A stretch of 64,000 bases of DNA from Bacillus sp. Y1 (GCF_003586445.1 NZ_CP030028.1:758501-822500); one strand, 5' to 3'. Shown: positions 1 through 8,785, counted from the stretch's first letter. Numbers and translations: made by a program. The notes: generated by a model from the letters alone, not told the origin.

Positions 1-651
1 AACAAGAACATGTGGCCCTTTATTTCTAGAGAGACGACCGACAAATAAAATAATCTTTTTGGACCCTAAGTCGTATTTGGAACGAATGGCTTTTCTTGCC
101 TGTAGAGCAGATTCAGATTTTGTCCAAGGAGCAAATCTGGATAAATCTACACCGGAGTAGATCGGGAAGATTTTGGGTGCTGCTTCTGGAAAATAAGATA
201 CAATGGTTTGCCCAATATATTTACTAATGGTTATGATTGTCTCTAATTTTTCTACAGCTGCTGCTCCTTCAGCCCGGCTAATCTTCTCTGGTTTAAACAT
301 ATCATTATGCATGCTTAATATGATTCGAGAGTTAGGAGCGAGTTCGCTTACTGGAAGGACCAGCTTTGGGCGATTAAAAATGTGTATGATGTCGTATTGC
401 TCTTCTGTTTCTGACAAATATTTCACAATTCCTTGCTTGTAAACATCTAGTAACCTTTGAGAGTCAATACGGACGTAACGAATGCCATTAACAACCTCTT
501 CATCCGGTAGATCCGGATCTGTTCTGCTGATGATGGTAACTTGATGTTGCTCGCTTAATAAGTGGGAAACACCGCATATATACGTTTGGATAGCGCCACC
601 TCGAATATTAGGGACAGGTAGCATTTCTGTACAAATCAGCAACACATTCAT
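1..651 (-). CDS. Family 4 glycosyltransferase, CotSA-like (3' end outside window)
   Basis: The reading frame is open from an ATG at 651 down to base 1, giving 217 codons of an incomplete protein that begins MNVLLICTEMLPVPNIRGG. The early GG turn (NIRGGAIQTY), the HIFNRPKLVLPV segment, the ISKYIGQTIV stretch and the later IILFVGRLSRNKGPHVL motif are typical of GT-B fold, GT4-type glycosyltransferases, where the last motif opens the nucleotide-sugar-binding domain. It starts 41 bases after the CotS-family gene on the same strand, so the two are probably co-transcribed. In Bacillus subtilis the spore-coat glycosyltransferase CotSA is encoded next to CotS, which makes a coat role likely. Sugar donor and acceptor cannot be read. 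The missing C-terminus prevents checking the catalytic EX7E motif. Confidence 0.85.
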   Translation of the reverse strand, partial: MNVLLICTEMLPVPNIRGGAIQTYICGVSHLLSEQHQVTIISRTDPDLPDEEVVNGIRYVRIDSQRLLDVYKQGIVKYLSETEEQYDIIHIFNRPKLVLPVSELAPNSRIILSMHNDMFKPEKISRAEGAAAVEKLETIITISKYIGQTIVSYFPEAAPKIFPIYSGVDLSRFAPWTKSESALQARKAIRSKYDLGSKKIILFVGRLSRNKGPHVLV

Positions 652-692
652 GTGCGTTCTCCCTTCTTCTTATTTTTCGTAGAAAGTAAACT

Positions 693-2372
693 TTATTTTT
701 TCTCTTTTGTCTTTTGTTCGTACTCTAGCTTTTTCCGCTGGACTTTTGCTACAATACTTTCAAATTCAGCATTGGACTTTTGTATCTTAACTAGTTTTGA
801 CGAAGAGGGACGCTCGGTATTTTTAAGAGCTTTGGACGGTTTCTCTTCATTCATTTTCTTTAACAATTTTGGGAGATCATCTTCTAGAATGGATTTTAGA
901 AGGAGATCGAGGTCGACCAAAAGATCTTTGTTGCTACTACTTTTAGACTTGAGGGACGGTTCCGTTCTTCTTCTTTGAATTCTTGAACGTAAACTTTCTC
1001 GTTCTTGTGGGGATTTCTTTACTTCAGATTCCTTTGACTTTGATTCCTTTACTTCAGATTCCTTTGACTTTGATTCCTTAGACTTAGACTTAGACTTAGA
1101 CTCCTTAGGCTCTTCGAAAGTGGACGGAACGTTTTGTTGTGCTTTAGATGTATCGGACGTTTTGAATTCATTATTATTTTTGACTAGTAATTCTGTATTG
1201 CCTAATACGACAGCACTTGGAGTTACATCATAAATGACTTCTTCCTCTGTATAATCACCTGGAAGGTACTTCTCTTTGTCTTTGGCTAATTCGGATAGAA
1301 CCTCCCATTTATTGGATTCTGTTAGAGTGATTCTGTCTAAGATGGCATCAAGTTCAGTGTTCATAAAAGTCACTGGTTCGAAAACGACTTCTTTTACATG
1401 TTTATAAAACTCATTTGGAAACGCCATATCAATCCATAATAATTCAAAGGTTTCTTGGTCGATTGGATTTGCTTGGTGGTAGGCGTCTATTACACCTCGT
1501 ATCCATTCGAGATCCCAGGTTCCCATATCATCCATTGTGCTTGTAATAATTTTTCGCAAGTCACGAATAGGTAAATCATAAGAAACTCCATCCAAGTCGA
1601 TGACCCAGATTCCACCAGGTCCTTGTTGTCCATTTGACCAGCCATAGTCTTGGTGAGCTAAGCCCCAATGTGCTTCCCCTTTTGCAATCATTTTTCGATA
1701 AGCGGATTGCTTGAATTTTTCATACATTTCAAAGGCTTGCTGTTCAAATTTGTCTACAACCGATAGTAAGTGTGGACTTGCGACCGTTTCAGGGTAAGCA
1801 TGGGCAATATCTCGGAACCAACCTATTTTTTGAATCATTTTCTCGTAATATTGATTCCATCGATACAGTCGAGAGGACTTTTTTGAGCCGGCTGGTGGAA
1901 TATATCCTTTTGTATGACGGTGGAATTCTCCTAGACCATAGCAAAGTGCAGAGGCACCCTCTAAATCAATTTTCATTAGCTGTTCAAGAGGAGTTACCCA
2001 ATCGGTGACAATCCATAACTTGCCTCCTGCCTGTACGTAGAGGTGATTTTCCTTTGTGGGAATAAGGGAGGCAACTCGTGCTCCCTGCTGAACAACATAA
2101 GCTTGCGCACCAATACTAAATAAACTCCTTGTTGGCTGGCGGTGAAGAACCTTGATACTGCGTGGTCCGTGGTTGGTCTCTATTTTCCATATTGCTCCAC
2201 CTTTATCGGGCTTCGAGGTGATAAGAGTCATTTCGGAGACGGTCATATCATAATTTGATATGACTTCATAGGCTAATTTCTCTAGCTCTGGTGGGACATA
2301 TTGTTCTAGGTCTGCCTCGCTAGTGGCTGAATCGACTAGATGATCCCACGGTTCAATCGTATATTCATGCAC
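693..2372 (-). CDS. CotS-family spore coat protein with long charged repeat tail
   Basis: The protein (559 residues) belongs to the CotS/YutH-like family, which has a phosphotransferase-type kinase fold. The signature is AHWGLAHQDYGWSNGQ followed by IWVIDLDGVSYDLPIRDL, equivalent to the HxDxxxxN and D loops of aminoglycoside-kinase-like folds. CotS relatives are inner or outer coat proteins of the endospore; any enzymatic activity is unproven. The usual length is about 350 residues. Here the family domain ends near residue 345 and is followed by some 200 extra residues, with Lys/Ser/Glu repeats at about 421-455 and a charged, probably coiled end. I chose the GTG at 2372 because GGAGG lies seven to eight bases upstream; an ATG at 2393 has no such site. 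It precedes the glycosyltransferase gene on the same strand. Confidence 0.85.
   Translation of the reverse strand: MHEYTIEPWDHLVDSATSEADLEQYVPPELEKLAYEVISNYDMTVSEMTLITSKPDKGGAIWKIETNHGPRSIKVLHRQPTRSLFSIGAQAYVVQQGARVASLIPTKENHLYVQAGGKLWIVTDWVTPLEQLMKIDLEGASALCYGLGEFHRHTKGYIPPAGSKKSSRLYRWNQYYEKMIQKIGWFRDIAHAYPETVASPHLLSVVDKFEQQAFEMYEKFKQSAYRKMIAKGEAHWGLAHQDYGWSNGQQGPGGIWVIDLDGVSYDLPIRDLRKIITSTMDDMGTWDLEWIRGVIDAYHQANPIDQETFELLWIDMAFPNEFYKHVKEVVFEPVTFMNTELDAILDRITLTESNKWEVLSELAKDKEKYLPGDYTEEEVIYDVTPSAVVLGNTELLVKNNNEFKTSDTSKAQQNVPSTFEEPKESKSKSKSKESKSKESEVKESKSKESEVKKSPQERESLRSRIQRRRTEPSLKSKSSSNKDLLVDLDLLLKSILEDDLPKLLKKMNEEKPSKALKNTERPSSSKLVKIQKSNAEFESIVAKVQRKKLEYEQKTKEKK
1021..1104 (-). repeat. 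In-gene tandem repeats encoding K/S/E tail of CotS-like protein
   Basis: A 30-bp unit is present twice in perfect tandem (1021-1050 and 1051-1080). It is followed by a 6-bp unit (gactta) repeated three times (1081-1098). Both periods are multiples of three, so copy changes lengthen or shorten the Ser/Lys/Glu tail without breaking the frame. This suggests replication-slippage length variation. Confidence 0.85.
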
Positions 2373-2580
2373 ATTTTTTTCCTCCAATCTCAAGACAAAA
2401 AACTAGCTTGCTTATTTATATGTCAGAGAGAAGGACATGGAATGGGGCATTCGTGGAGCTTTAGCGTAAGAATCGGGAAAAATTGGTCATTTACCTGAGT
2501 TATACGTGTTGAATGAATGGGTGATCAAACTAAGGGGAATCTATACCATATGATTGATATGAACGAAGGGGCTATATCGA

Positions 2581-3027
2581 ATGAAGGTGTTATCCATGAT
2601 TCAACCATGGGCAAGTTTATTTGTTCTAGGAGAGACACAATATGAAACAAGGACTTGGAGGACCAATTATCGAGGTCCACTAGCTATACATACTAGTAAA
2701 AAAGTGGACAGACATTCTTGCAGTCATCCGAACATTCATAACCTACTAGCGAAGCATGGTTATACAGCCAGTAACCTACCTACTGGAGTCATAATCGGTA
2801 CATGTATCCTGAAAAATTGTATTAAAGTCACTGAAAACCATAACACATGGGCACTCTTAGAAGACGGACGGATAGTTGAAGGAAATGATTTATTTTTAGG
2901 AGATTATCGAGTGGGTGGTTATGTATGGGAAGTCGAAAATATGAAGTTGCTAGAAGAGTTCCTACCTGCCAAAGGGCAGCTTGGAATATGGGAGTATAAT
3001 GAAGATTCTCAAAACTCACCTAAATAG
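2581..3027 (+). CDS. ASCH domain protein
   Basis: The 148-residue protein opens with MKVLSMIQPWASLFVLGE and continues ETRTWRTNYRGPLAIHTSK, the hallmark of the ASCH (ASC-1 homology) beta-barrel family, a PUA-like fold thought to bind RNA or nucleotides. The PWA motif, the TRxW motif and the late LGIWEY end are all present, and the length is normal for a stand-alone ASCH protein. Some ASCH proteins hydrolyse N4-acetylcytidine, but nothing here decides substrate. It stands alone between the divergent spore-coat operon and the PRPP synthetase gene. Similar proteins are common in phages and firmicutes. Confidence 0.85.
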   Translation: MKVLSMIQPWASLFVLGETQYETRTWRTNYRGPLAIHTSKKVDRHSCSHPNIHNLLAKHGYTASNLPTGVIIGTCILKNCIKVTENHNTWALLEDGRIVEGNDLFLGDYRVGGYVWEVENMKLLEEFLPAKGQLGIWEYNEDSQNSPK

Positions 3028-3162
3028 GTTATAATTAAGACAGGTTGTGACAAAATACAACATTTTTCACTATTTAAGCAGGAGAATCAGACAGCTAAAG
3101 AGAAAGTATGAAGAATCGTATAGGAATCGAAAAAGAATGAATAAGAGTATGGGGGATAAAAG

Positions 3163-4113
3163 GTGCCTTATCAATTAAGTAATAATTTTAGGTTGTTTTC
3201 ATTGAATTCAAACCGTAAGCTCGTTAAAGAGATGGCGGAGATTTTAGGTTGTAAAATGGGAAATTGTTCTGTTTCACAGTTTAGCGATGGAGAAATTCAA
3301 ATTCATATTGAAGAGAGTGTCCGCGGCTGTGAGGTATTTGTTGTTCAATCCACTTCGTACCCTGTGAACGATAATATTTTAGAGCTTTTAATTATGATTG
3401 ATGCGTTGAAAAGAGCTTCCGCAGGTGTCATTAATGTTGTGATTCCTTACTACGCATATGGTAGACAAGATCGGAAGGCACGTTCTCGGGAGCCTATCAC
3501 TGCTAAGCTAGTAGCCAATCTATTAGAATCTGCAGGAGCAAATCGAGTTCTTACAATGGACCTTCATACTCCTCAGCTACAAGGTTTCTTTGATATCCCT
3601 GTGGAGCATTTAATCGGTGTGCCCGTTCTTGCACAATATTTTATGGAAAAAGGGCTAGAAGATATGGTCATTGTGGCTCCACATAACGGAAGTATCGGAA
3701 GAACTAGAAAATTGGCGAACAGTTTAAATGCCCCTATTGCTCTTATTGATAAAAGAAAACCAGAAGAAGGCGGACATGAAACGTACGATGTGATTGGAAA
3801 TGTAGAAGGCAAAAACGCCATCATTATTGATGACCTCATTGATACAGGAACAACCATCACGTTTGCAGCAAAAGCATTAGCCGAACACGGTGCAAAAGCC
3901 ATCTATGCTGGCTGTACACATGCAGTATTTACAGGGAACTCAATTGAAAAAATTGAACAGTCACCAATTAAAGAACTGGTTGTAACTAACACGATTGAAC
4001 AACCTGAAGAGAAGCAACTCGAGAAAATCACTTGCTTATCTGTTGCCCCATTGCTGGTAGAAGCGATTGACCGCATTCATAGTGAAAAAGCGGTAAGTCC
4101 ATTATTTGAATAA
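3163..4113 (+). CDS. Ribose-phosphate pyrophosphokinase, divergent paralogue
   Basis: The 316-residue protein is a class I-like ribose-phosphate diphosphokinase, which makes PRPP from ribose 5-phosphate and ATP for nucleotide, His and Trp synthesis. Visible motifs are [16 protein letters not shown] near the N-terminus, the [17 protein letters not shown] segment, [14 protein letters not shown] with the metal-binding His, and the PRPP loop [12 protein letters not shown] near residue 225. The normally very conserved SPDHGG-VTRAR stretch reads [14 protein letters not shown], and the flexible-loop region is DKRKPEEGG. This looks like a second, diverged copy, since the housekeeping prs of bacilli normally lies next to glmU and keeps the canonical stretch. 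The start is GTG, preceded by GGGGG. It is a single gene followed by its own terminator. Confidence 0.85.
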   Translation: MPYQLSNNFRLFSLNSNRKLVKEMAEILGCKMGNCSVSQFSDGEIQIHIEESVRGCEVFVVQSTSYPVNDNILELLIMIDALKRASAGVINVVIPYYAYGRQDRKARSREPITAKLVANLLESAGANRVLTMDLHTPQLQGFFDIPVEHLIGVPVLAQYFMEKGLEDMVIVAPHNGSIGRTRKLANSLNAPIALIDKRKPEEGGHETYDVIGNVEGKNAIIIDDLIDTGTTITFAAKALAEHGAKAIYAGCTHAVFTGNSIEKIEQSPIKELVVTNTIEQPEEKQLEKITCLSVAPLLVEAIDRIHSEKAVSPLFE

Positions 4114-4200
4114 CGAAAAACTCTATCCGAGTTACAAAATTTGAATTAACCGTGCTATTCGAACGGTCATTCGCACTTAAATTAACAGGCTATTTGATAA

Positions 4201-4237
4201 AAAAATGCTTGGAACAATGTGTTCTCCAAGCATTTTT
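4201..4237 (+). terminator. Intrinsic terminator after PRPP synthetase paralogue
   Basis: Perfect 13-bp arms, AAAAATGCTTGGA (4201-4213) and its complement (4225-4237), end in a T run. The A run on the other side lets it work on both strands. Confidence 0.85.
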
Positions 4238-4265
4238 AACATTATTTTACTAAGTTTGAAAGATA

Positions 4266-4452
4266 AACGGAAAAATTCCCCTTAAAATGGGAAATACCAA
4301 CATTTCCCTCAAAATAGGAGGAGTTTTTCCGCTTATATGAACCTAACCTTTTGATTTAGTTAAATTTAGAGAAGTTAAACGGAATATATCCGCTTATATC
4401 TGCTTTTTAAGCCCCAACTATATACAATAACCGGAATTTATCCGCCTATGAA
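4266..4452. repeat. Degenerate CGGAA/TTCCG intergenic repeats
   Basis: In a gene-free stretch (4114-4664) a short element recurs: CGGAAAAATTCC at about 4268, GGAGTTTTTCCGCTTAT at about 4320, CGGAATATATCCGCTTATAT at about 4380 and CCGGAATTTATCCGCCTAT at about 4431. The first two are inverted and could form a long imperfect stem; the last two are small palindromes. No gene was found here. The rest of the stretch up to 4664 shows nothing recognisable. Confidence 0.55.
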
Positions 4453-4664
4453 TTCCTAAACCTCTGCGAAAAAGTCAACTTCTACAATATTTACTAACTT
4501 GAATATCCAAAACCTACTAACACTTTCCGCACATCAAAGACTCAATTAAATTTGCAAACAATTCAGTTGCGAATTGGACTGCTAATTTTGTTTGTTAATT
4601 AAGTTTTTATACTCGAAAACCGAACCTGTCACGAGTAAAGGATAGAGTTTTTTTGTATCAAGCA

Positions 4665-5003
4665 TTATTGATACGCTTGAATCATCTTAACAATGGCTAC
4701 ACATAGACCTAGTGCACTTGCCTTAAGTTTGGCAGGGTGGTGCCGCTTACTTGCATAAAGGTAAATCAGGACCATAGCAAATCCCATTGGAAACCATAAG
4801 ATAAAATCTCCCCCGTCCTCAGTTGAAGTTGAAAAAAGGGGACCAATATTCGTACTAACTAAAAAATATATAAACACAGTAAAACTGCGATTTTCAAGTT
4901 CTTTACTCCATCTATAAAGTAAATATAATATGCCAATAAATAATAAAGGTATTAGGATATTATAAATAAGCAGAAGAATCCATCCTTTCACCAATGAATA
5001 CAT
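4665..5003 (-). CDS. Small membrane protein of unknown function
   Basis: The frame encodes 112 residues beginning MYSLVKGWILLLIYNILIP, with three to four hydrophobic segments (about 7-29, 40-52, 66-84 and 93-110) and a basic loop SKRHHPAKLK. I chose the ATG at 5003 because AGGTGAT sits seven bases upstream; longer versions would run into the start region of the divergent gene at 5080. I recognise no family. It is divergent from another membrane-protein gene, with 76 bases between the two starts. Confidence 0.6.
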   Translation of the reverse strand: MYSLVKGWILLLIYNILIPLLFIGILYLLYRWSKELENRSFTVFIYFLVSTNIGPLFSTSTEDGGDFILWFPMGFAMVLIYLYASKRHHPAKLKASALGLCVAIVKMIQAYQ

Positions 5004-5079
5004 ATATTGTATCACCTCATATGGTAAAATTGGAAAATAATAGTGTTTGTTTTGTGACGTAAAAACGGGGGGTGGATCA

Positions 5080-5793
5080 ATGACTGTAGACTTTACTTTT
5101 AACATAATTACCATCATCTTAGATCTTATAGCTTGGGTGAGTATAGGGATAATCTCCTTTCATATCTATCAAAAAAAAGCTATTAAACTAAAAGCTTGGA
5201 AAGTTATCGTCGTTTTATACATAGGGCTTTTTTCATTTAATATAAATTGGCCCATGTTTGATACGGTGGTAAAGCTTCCTATATTACCTCTGGGTGTGTG
5301 GATATTGTATTTCATTCTAAAGAGGAAAGAAGGAAGATGGGAGACATACCGATCGCATGCTTGGTTAGGTTTTGGGGCGAATGTTATTTTCATAGCAACG
5401 ACATTACTTGCTGTACCGTTGCAGCATGTATTTTATCCTGAAAAGGTAGCAACTACCTATCTATCAAATATCGAGAATGCTTATTCGATTCCAGTTCACC
5501 CTTCTGCTACTGAGAAAAAGGTAAATAAAGTAACCTTAAAGGATCAACTCCCTAATATGACGGTTGAAATGGTGTATAGTCAAGATTGGTATGAAGAGAC
5601 TTATATGGAAATGGAATCTAATGAACGAAATGAACGATTCCCATATCAGCTTACAGGGGTGACATCAAAGTGGGGAAGTGGGAAAAGCCCAGTTATATAT
5701 ATTGAAAATGATGGAAAAGGACTACTGATAAAAACGAAGGATAAGGATTTTTATTTTAGATCAGCCGATTCGTTTATTGAGGAGGTCAATTGA
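5080..5793 (+). CDS. Membrane protein of unknown function
   Basis: The protein has 237 residues. Three to four hydrophobic helices occupy about residues 7-110 (ITIILDLIAWVSIGIISF, VIVVLYIGLFSFNI, LGVWILYFIL, VIFIATTLLAVPL). They are followed by a hydrophilic C-terminal domain of about 110 residues that probably faces outwards. I chose the ATG at 5080 because a G-rich site (GGGGGGTGG) lies just upstream; an ATG at 5047 lacks one. Its stop overlaps the start region of the next gene, so the two are probably translated together. I do not recognise the family. Confidence 0.7.
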   Translation: MTVDFTFNIITIILDLIAWVSIGIISFHIYQKKAIKLKAWKVIVVLYIGLFSFNINWPMFDTVVKLPILPLGVWILYFILKRKEGRWETYRSHAWLGFGANVIFIATTLLAVPLQHVFYPEKVATTYLSNIENAYSIPVHPSATEKKVNKVTLKDQLPNMTVEMVYSQDWYEETYMEMESNERNERFPYQLTGVTSKWGSGKSPVIYIENDGKGLLIKTKDKDFYFRSADSFIEEVN

Positions 5794-5795
5794 TT

Positions 5796-6545
5796 TTGAA
5801 AAAGAAGAATATGTGGCTACTCATAGCTTTCGGTGCAGTATCACTGACAACTTTTTTAGTTTATTGGTTCTTTTTTTGGTCGCCTAAACCATTTCCCTCT
5901 AATGAGCAAATCGTTCGAGAGATTAATAGTACCTATGAAGAAGCTGGAGCAAAGGTGATTCAAGATATCTTATTTGTTGACACGCATCATGTGGTTGTCC
6001 CATATATTTCAGCAAATGAGGATTATGGACTAAGCTACTGGCGCTGGAGGAATCATAAATGGCAAGTCTTAACGATTGATACAAAAGGTGAACCGAAAGT
6101 GTGGAAGGTAAACGGAAATGACCTTACTTCGTTCACTATTGTTTGGAATGCGCACCCGGACGATCATCTGCAAGCGATTCAGTTTTACTTACTTAGGAAT
6201 AGAAACTATGGGATGACCAATGGAGTGGAACATTATTCACCAAGAATTCAAATGGAAAAGGAAATCTCATTAAGAGAAAAGTCTTACGGAATATTACAAC
6301 TACCAAAGGATTGGGCTCTCGTTTTAAGTTCAGTATTAATAGAAGATAGAGGAGGGCAATCTAGCTTATTCTTCAATGACTTATTTCCTTCGCAAAATGC
6401 ATATTTTGGTTGGATCCCTTATGACCAATCGGGAAAAGAAGTCTTTCCAGAACGAACAGCGAATGGGAATACGTATGTTGTAGATGATATTTACCAGGAG
6501 CATGTGATGATATTAAATAAAGTTGATATAGAAACTCCGGAATGA
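5796..6545 (+). CDS. Single-span membrane-anchored protein of unknown function
   Basis: This is a protein of about 250 residues with one N-terminal hydrophobic anchor (MWLLIAFGAVSLTTFLVYW) and a long soluble part rich in aromatic residues (LSYWRWRNHKWQVL). That suggests an extracytoplasmic domain tethered to the membrane. Two TTG starts are possible, at 5790 and 5796. GGAGG at 5781-5785 fits the second better (ten bases, giving MKKKNMWLL). The gene follows the preceding membrane-protein gene with essentially no gap. No catalytic motif was seen and no family recognised. Confidence 0.65.
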   Translation: MKKKNMWLLIAFGAVSLTTFLVYWFFFWSPKPFPSNEQIVREINSTYEEAGAKVIQDILFVDTHHVVVPYISANEDYGLSYWRWRNHKWQVLTIDTKGEPKVWKVNGNDLTSFTIVWNAHPDDHLQAIQFYLLRNRNYGMTNGVEHYSPRIQMEKEISLREKSYGILQLPKDWALVLSSVLIEDRGGQSSLFFNDLFPSQNAYFGWIPYDQSGKEVFPERTANGNTYVVDDIYQEHVMILNKVDIETPE

Positions 6546-6592
6546 TCATCATAAAATGGAGGGTATAGCATTTCGCAGATAAAGGTGATGAC

Positions 6593-7300
6593 ATGATACA
6601 CAACTATTCAGGTGAAACGATCAGTTACAATATAAACTACAAAAAACGCAAGTCTATTGGAATTTCCGTTGATGTTTATGGAAATATTGAAGTCCAGGCT
6701 CCTAAAGGAACAGCCAATGAGTATGTGCTTTTATTTATCGAAGAAAAATGGGACTGGATTCAAGAGAAGTCTAAGGAAATGAAGGCGCGAGCGCTTGGAC
6801 CGCAGGAAAAGGTTTATGACCATGGCGAAAGTTTTCTTTATTTAGGAAACACCTACCCCATCCAAATCGTTCACGACGCCAATCTTACGCAGAATCATGT
6901 GAAGTTTGAAGAAAATAAACTGTTTATCTATGTAAAAGAGTTAGAGGAAGAAAAAATTAGACAGGCACTAAAGCGCTTCTACTATCAGCAATGTAAGACA
7001 TTAGTAGAGAAGAGTATTAAGTCTTATCAAAGCAACTTTAAAATAAAGCCAAAGGTGGTCCGTATTAATGACAGCAATCGTACGTGGGGAACTTGTGATT
7101 CCAATCAGCAGTTAACTTTTAACTGGAAGCTTGCGATGGCACCCCAAAGGGTAATTGATTATGTGGTTGTGCACGAAATGTGCCATATGTTGCATTTAAA
7201 TCATGATCGTTCTTTTTGGAGACTTGTTGGGAAAATTATGCCGGATTACAAGGAACAAGAAAATTGGCTAGCTTTTTCTAGTTGGAAAATGACAGTATAG
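6593..7300 (+). CDS. YgjP-like (DUF45) M48-type zinc metallopeptidase
   Basis: The 235-residue protein carries VVHEMCHMLHLNHDRSFW near residue 190, an HExxH zinc site followed by H(x)nH. It is preceded by NDSNRTWGTCDSNQQLTFNWKL, the conserved SRWGSC-like segment of the YgjP/DUF45 family (M48-like metallopeptidases). It is cytosolic, with no signal peptide or membrane span. The start at ATG 6593 has AGGTGATG just upstream. It is a stand-alone gene on the same strand as the preceding membrane proteins. Substrate is unknown for this family; some members are linked to restriction systems, but nothing nearby supports that here. Confidence 0.85.
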   Translation: MIHNYSGETISYNINYKKRKSIGISVDVYGNIEVQAPKGTANEYVLLFIEEKWDWIQEKSKEMKARALGPQEKVYDHGESFLYLGNTYPIQIVHDANLTQNHVKFEENKLFIYVKELEEEKIRQALKRFYYQQCKTLVEKSIKSYQSNFKIKPKVVRINDSNRTWGTCDSNQQLTFNWKLAMAPQRVIDYVVVHEMCHMLHLNHDRSFWRLVGKIMPDYKEQENWLAFSSWKMTV

Positions 7301-7307
7301 TAAGGTG

Positions 7308-7337
7308 AGAGTCCTCATTTATGAAGGCTCTTTTTTT
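7308..7337 (+). terminator. Imperfect intrinsic terminator
   Basis: GAGAGTCCTCAT and ATGAAGGCTCTT form a stem with one mismatch and wobble pairs, followed by seven Ts. Confidence 0.5.
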
Positions 7338-7430
7338 ATGTCACCAATTGGTTGATTTTACAATTTGCATTCATATATCTATCCATCAATATTGCGAGTA
7401 TAATAGTACTAAAGTAGTAATTATTCCAAT

Positions 7431-7510
7431 TACGAAAAGGCAAATCTACTGAAAGGTAGAGACGCAAAACCGTGGGTCTAAGGTGAAAGCTAAGATTGCC
7501 AGGTTATCGA
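7431..7510 (+). promoter_or_regulatory. Cyclic-di-GMP class I (GEMM) riboswitch aptamer
   Basis: The stretch carries the GEMM-I landmarks in order: AAAAGGCAAA, a stem capped by a GAAA tetraloop (7451-7454), GACGCAAA (7461-7468), GGTCTA (7475-7480) and GCCAGGTTA (7498-7506) closing the aptamer. A TATAAT box at 7399-7404 may be the promoter -10. Between aptamer and start codon lie small hairpins (AGCC/GGCT at 7515-7528; TTTCACG/CGTGAAA at about 7528-7557) that could be the switching element. No poly-U terminator is visible, so control may act on translation. The downstream gene makes cyclic-di-GMP, implying feedback. Confidence 0.9.
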
Positions 7511-7572
7511 ATACAGCCAGAGATGGCTTTCACGAAGTGCTAACATGCTACGTGAAATTGGAGGAAGATCAA

Positions 7573-8649
7573 ATGAATAGAGAAGAGATGTTTGATAAAA
7601 GGTTACTTATTCGTGATATATTGAATACCCTATGGGTTATTATTGGACTGTATTTGTTAGGAACAGGTATACACTTTTTTCTTACTACTTATGATAAGTG
7701 GTTATTTTTTTTAGAAGTGATATTATTTCCATTATTTAAATTTATCGCTGTCATGGCATGTGCAGAGCTGTTTATGAGTAAATTCCGGAAACACACGGAG
7801 TACTATATCATGATTGTAATTACTCTTTTTATTAGCATCATAATTATTAGTATTTACGATAAAGTAATTTTGATGGTTTTACTCATTACACCTGTTCTGG
7901 TCTCATTGTTTTTCTATAATAAAAGAATCATTCGCTTTTCAGTGTTTATATCGATCCTCACTTTTTTATGCATTTATTTTTTTTATGAACCGGTACATGC
8001 TTCTATGGATACAGCAGATTTGATTATTATTATCTTAATTTTATTAGGGATTTCACTACTTATATACAGCCTCATGAAACATAGTGATCAAGTGATGAAA
8101 GATTTGTTAATAACAACAAAAGAAAAAAATGATCTATTCTCTAAAAACATTCAAATGGAAAGGCTTTCCCGGTTAGATCCTGTTACGGAGTTATATAATC
8201 ACAGGTCTTTTCATGAACAGTTGGATTCGATTGTTGGTTTACGTTCACCAGAGGAGTTAAACGTTCATGTAGCCGTCCTTGACATTGATAATTTCAAACA
8301 AATCAATGATACGTTTGGTCATCGAGCAGGAGACAGTGTAATTATAGAAGTCGCAAGGCAAATTAAATTTTTCTCTGTTAGCGATGACTTTCCTTCTAGG
8401 TACGGAGGAGAGGAGTTTGGAATTATCACAATGGGAACGTCGGAAGAGGATTTTATTAAAAGGGTGGAAAACATCCGGGAGAGTATTGCAAACACTAGTT
8501 TCCCTGAGCTCAAAGGGCGTAACGTAACAATCAGTATTGGTGTACAAAAACTGTTGCCTGGAATGAACAAGGAAGATCTCTTTAGAGGGGCAGATACAGC
8601 ACTTTATACAGCAAAGAGAACAGGGAAAAATAAAACGGTAATTCATTAG
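7573..8649 (+). CDS. Membrane-bound diguanylate cyclase (GGDEF)
   Basis: The protein (358 residues) joins an N-terminal membrane domain of six or so helices (about residues 15-165) to a C-terminal GGDEF domain that condenses two GTP into cyclic-di-GMP. Seen directly are DPVTELYNHR, LDIDNFKQINDTFGH and the active-site loop RYGGEEFGII, so the catalytic signature is intact. The usual inhibitory RxxD five residues before GGEEF is absent (SVSDDFPS precedes it). No EAL domain follows. A longer frame starts at a GTG inside the riboswitch (7483). I chose ATG 7573 because GGAGG lies eight bases before it. The riboswitch upstream suggests autoregulation by product; a strong terminator follows. Confidence 0.9.
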   Translation: MNREEMFDKRLLIRDILNTLWVIIGLYLLGTGIHFFLTTYDKWLFFLEVILFPLFKFIAVMACAELFMSKFRKHTEYYIMIVITLFISIIIISIYDKVILMVLLITPVLVSLFFYNKRIIRFSVFISILTFLCIYFFYEPVHASMDTADLIIIILILLGISLLIYSLMKHSDQVMKDLLITTKEKNDLFSKNIQMERLSRLDPVTELYNHRSFHEQLDSIVGLRSPEELNVHVAVLDIDNFKQINDTFGHRAGDSVIIEVARQIKFFSVSDDFPSRYGGEEFGIITMGTSEEDFIKRVENIRESIANTSFPELKGRNVTISIGVQKLLPGMNKEDLFRGADTALYTAKRTGKNKTVIH

Positions 8650-8657
8650 GACAAGAT

Positions 8658-8697
8658 AAAGGAGACAATGGGGATTTAACCATTGTCTCCTTTTTTT
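8658..8697 (+). terminator. Strong intrinsic terminator after diguanylate cyclase
   Basis: Arms 8658-8671 and 8680-8693 (core GGAGACAATGG) pair perfectly and run into a T tract to 8697. Confidence 0.92.
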
Positions 8698-8785
8698 GCG
8701 GGAAAATTGAAGAAATTTGACTCCATATCGTTGTTATAATCGTAGGTAATAAATAGTAGTTTTTTATGTAATGGGGGCGGGGGAA

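Noticed and set aside
652..978. 108-codon plus-strand frame opposite the CotS-like gene
   Set aside because: Shadow of the repetitive K/S/E tail on the other strand; Phe/Ser-rich low-complexity peptide.
7483..7572. Upstream start of the diguanylate cyclase frame
   Set aside because: The GTG at 7483 lies inside the riboswitch aptamer; the ATG at 7573 has a clear GGAGG.
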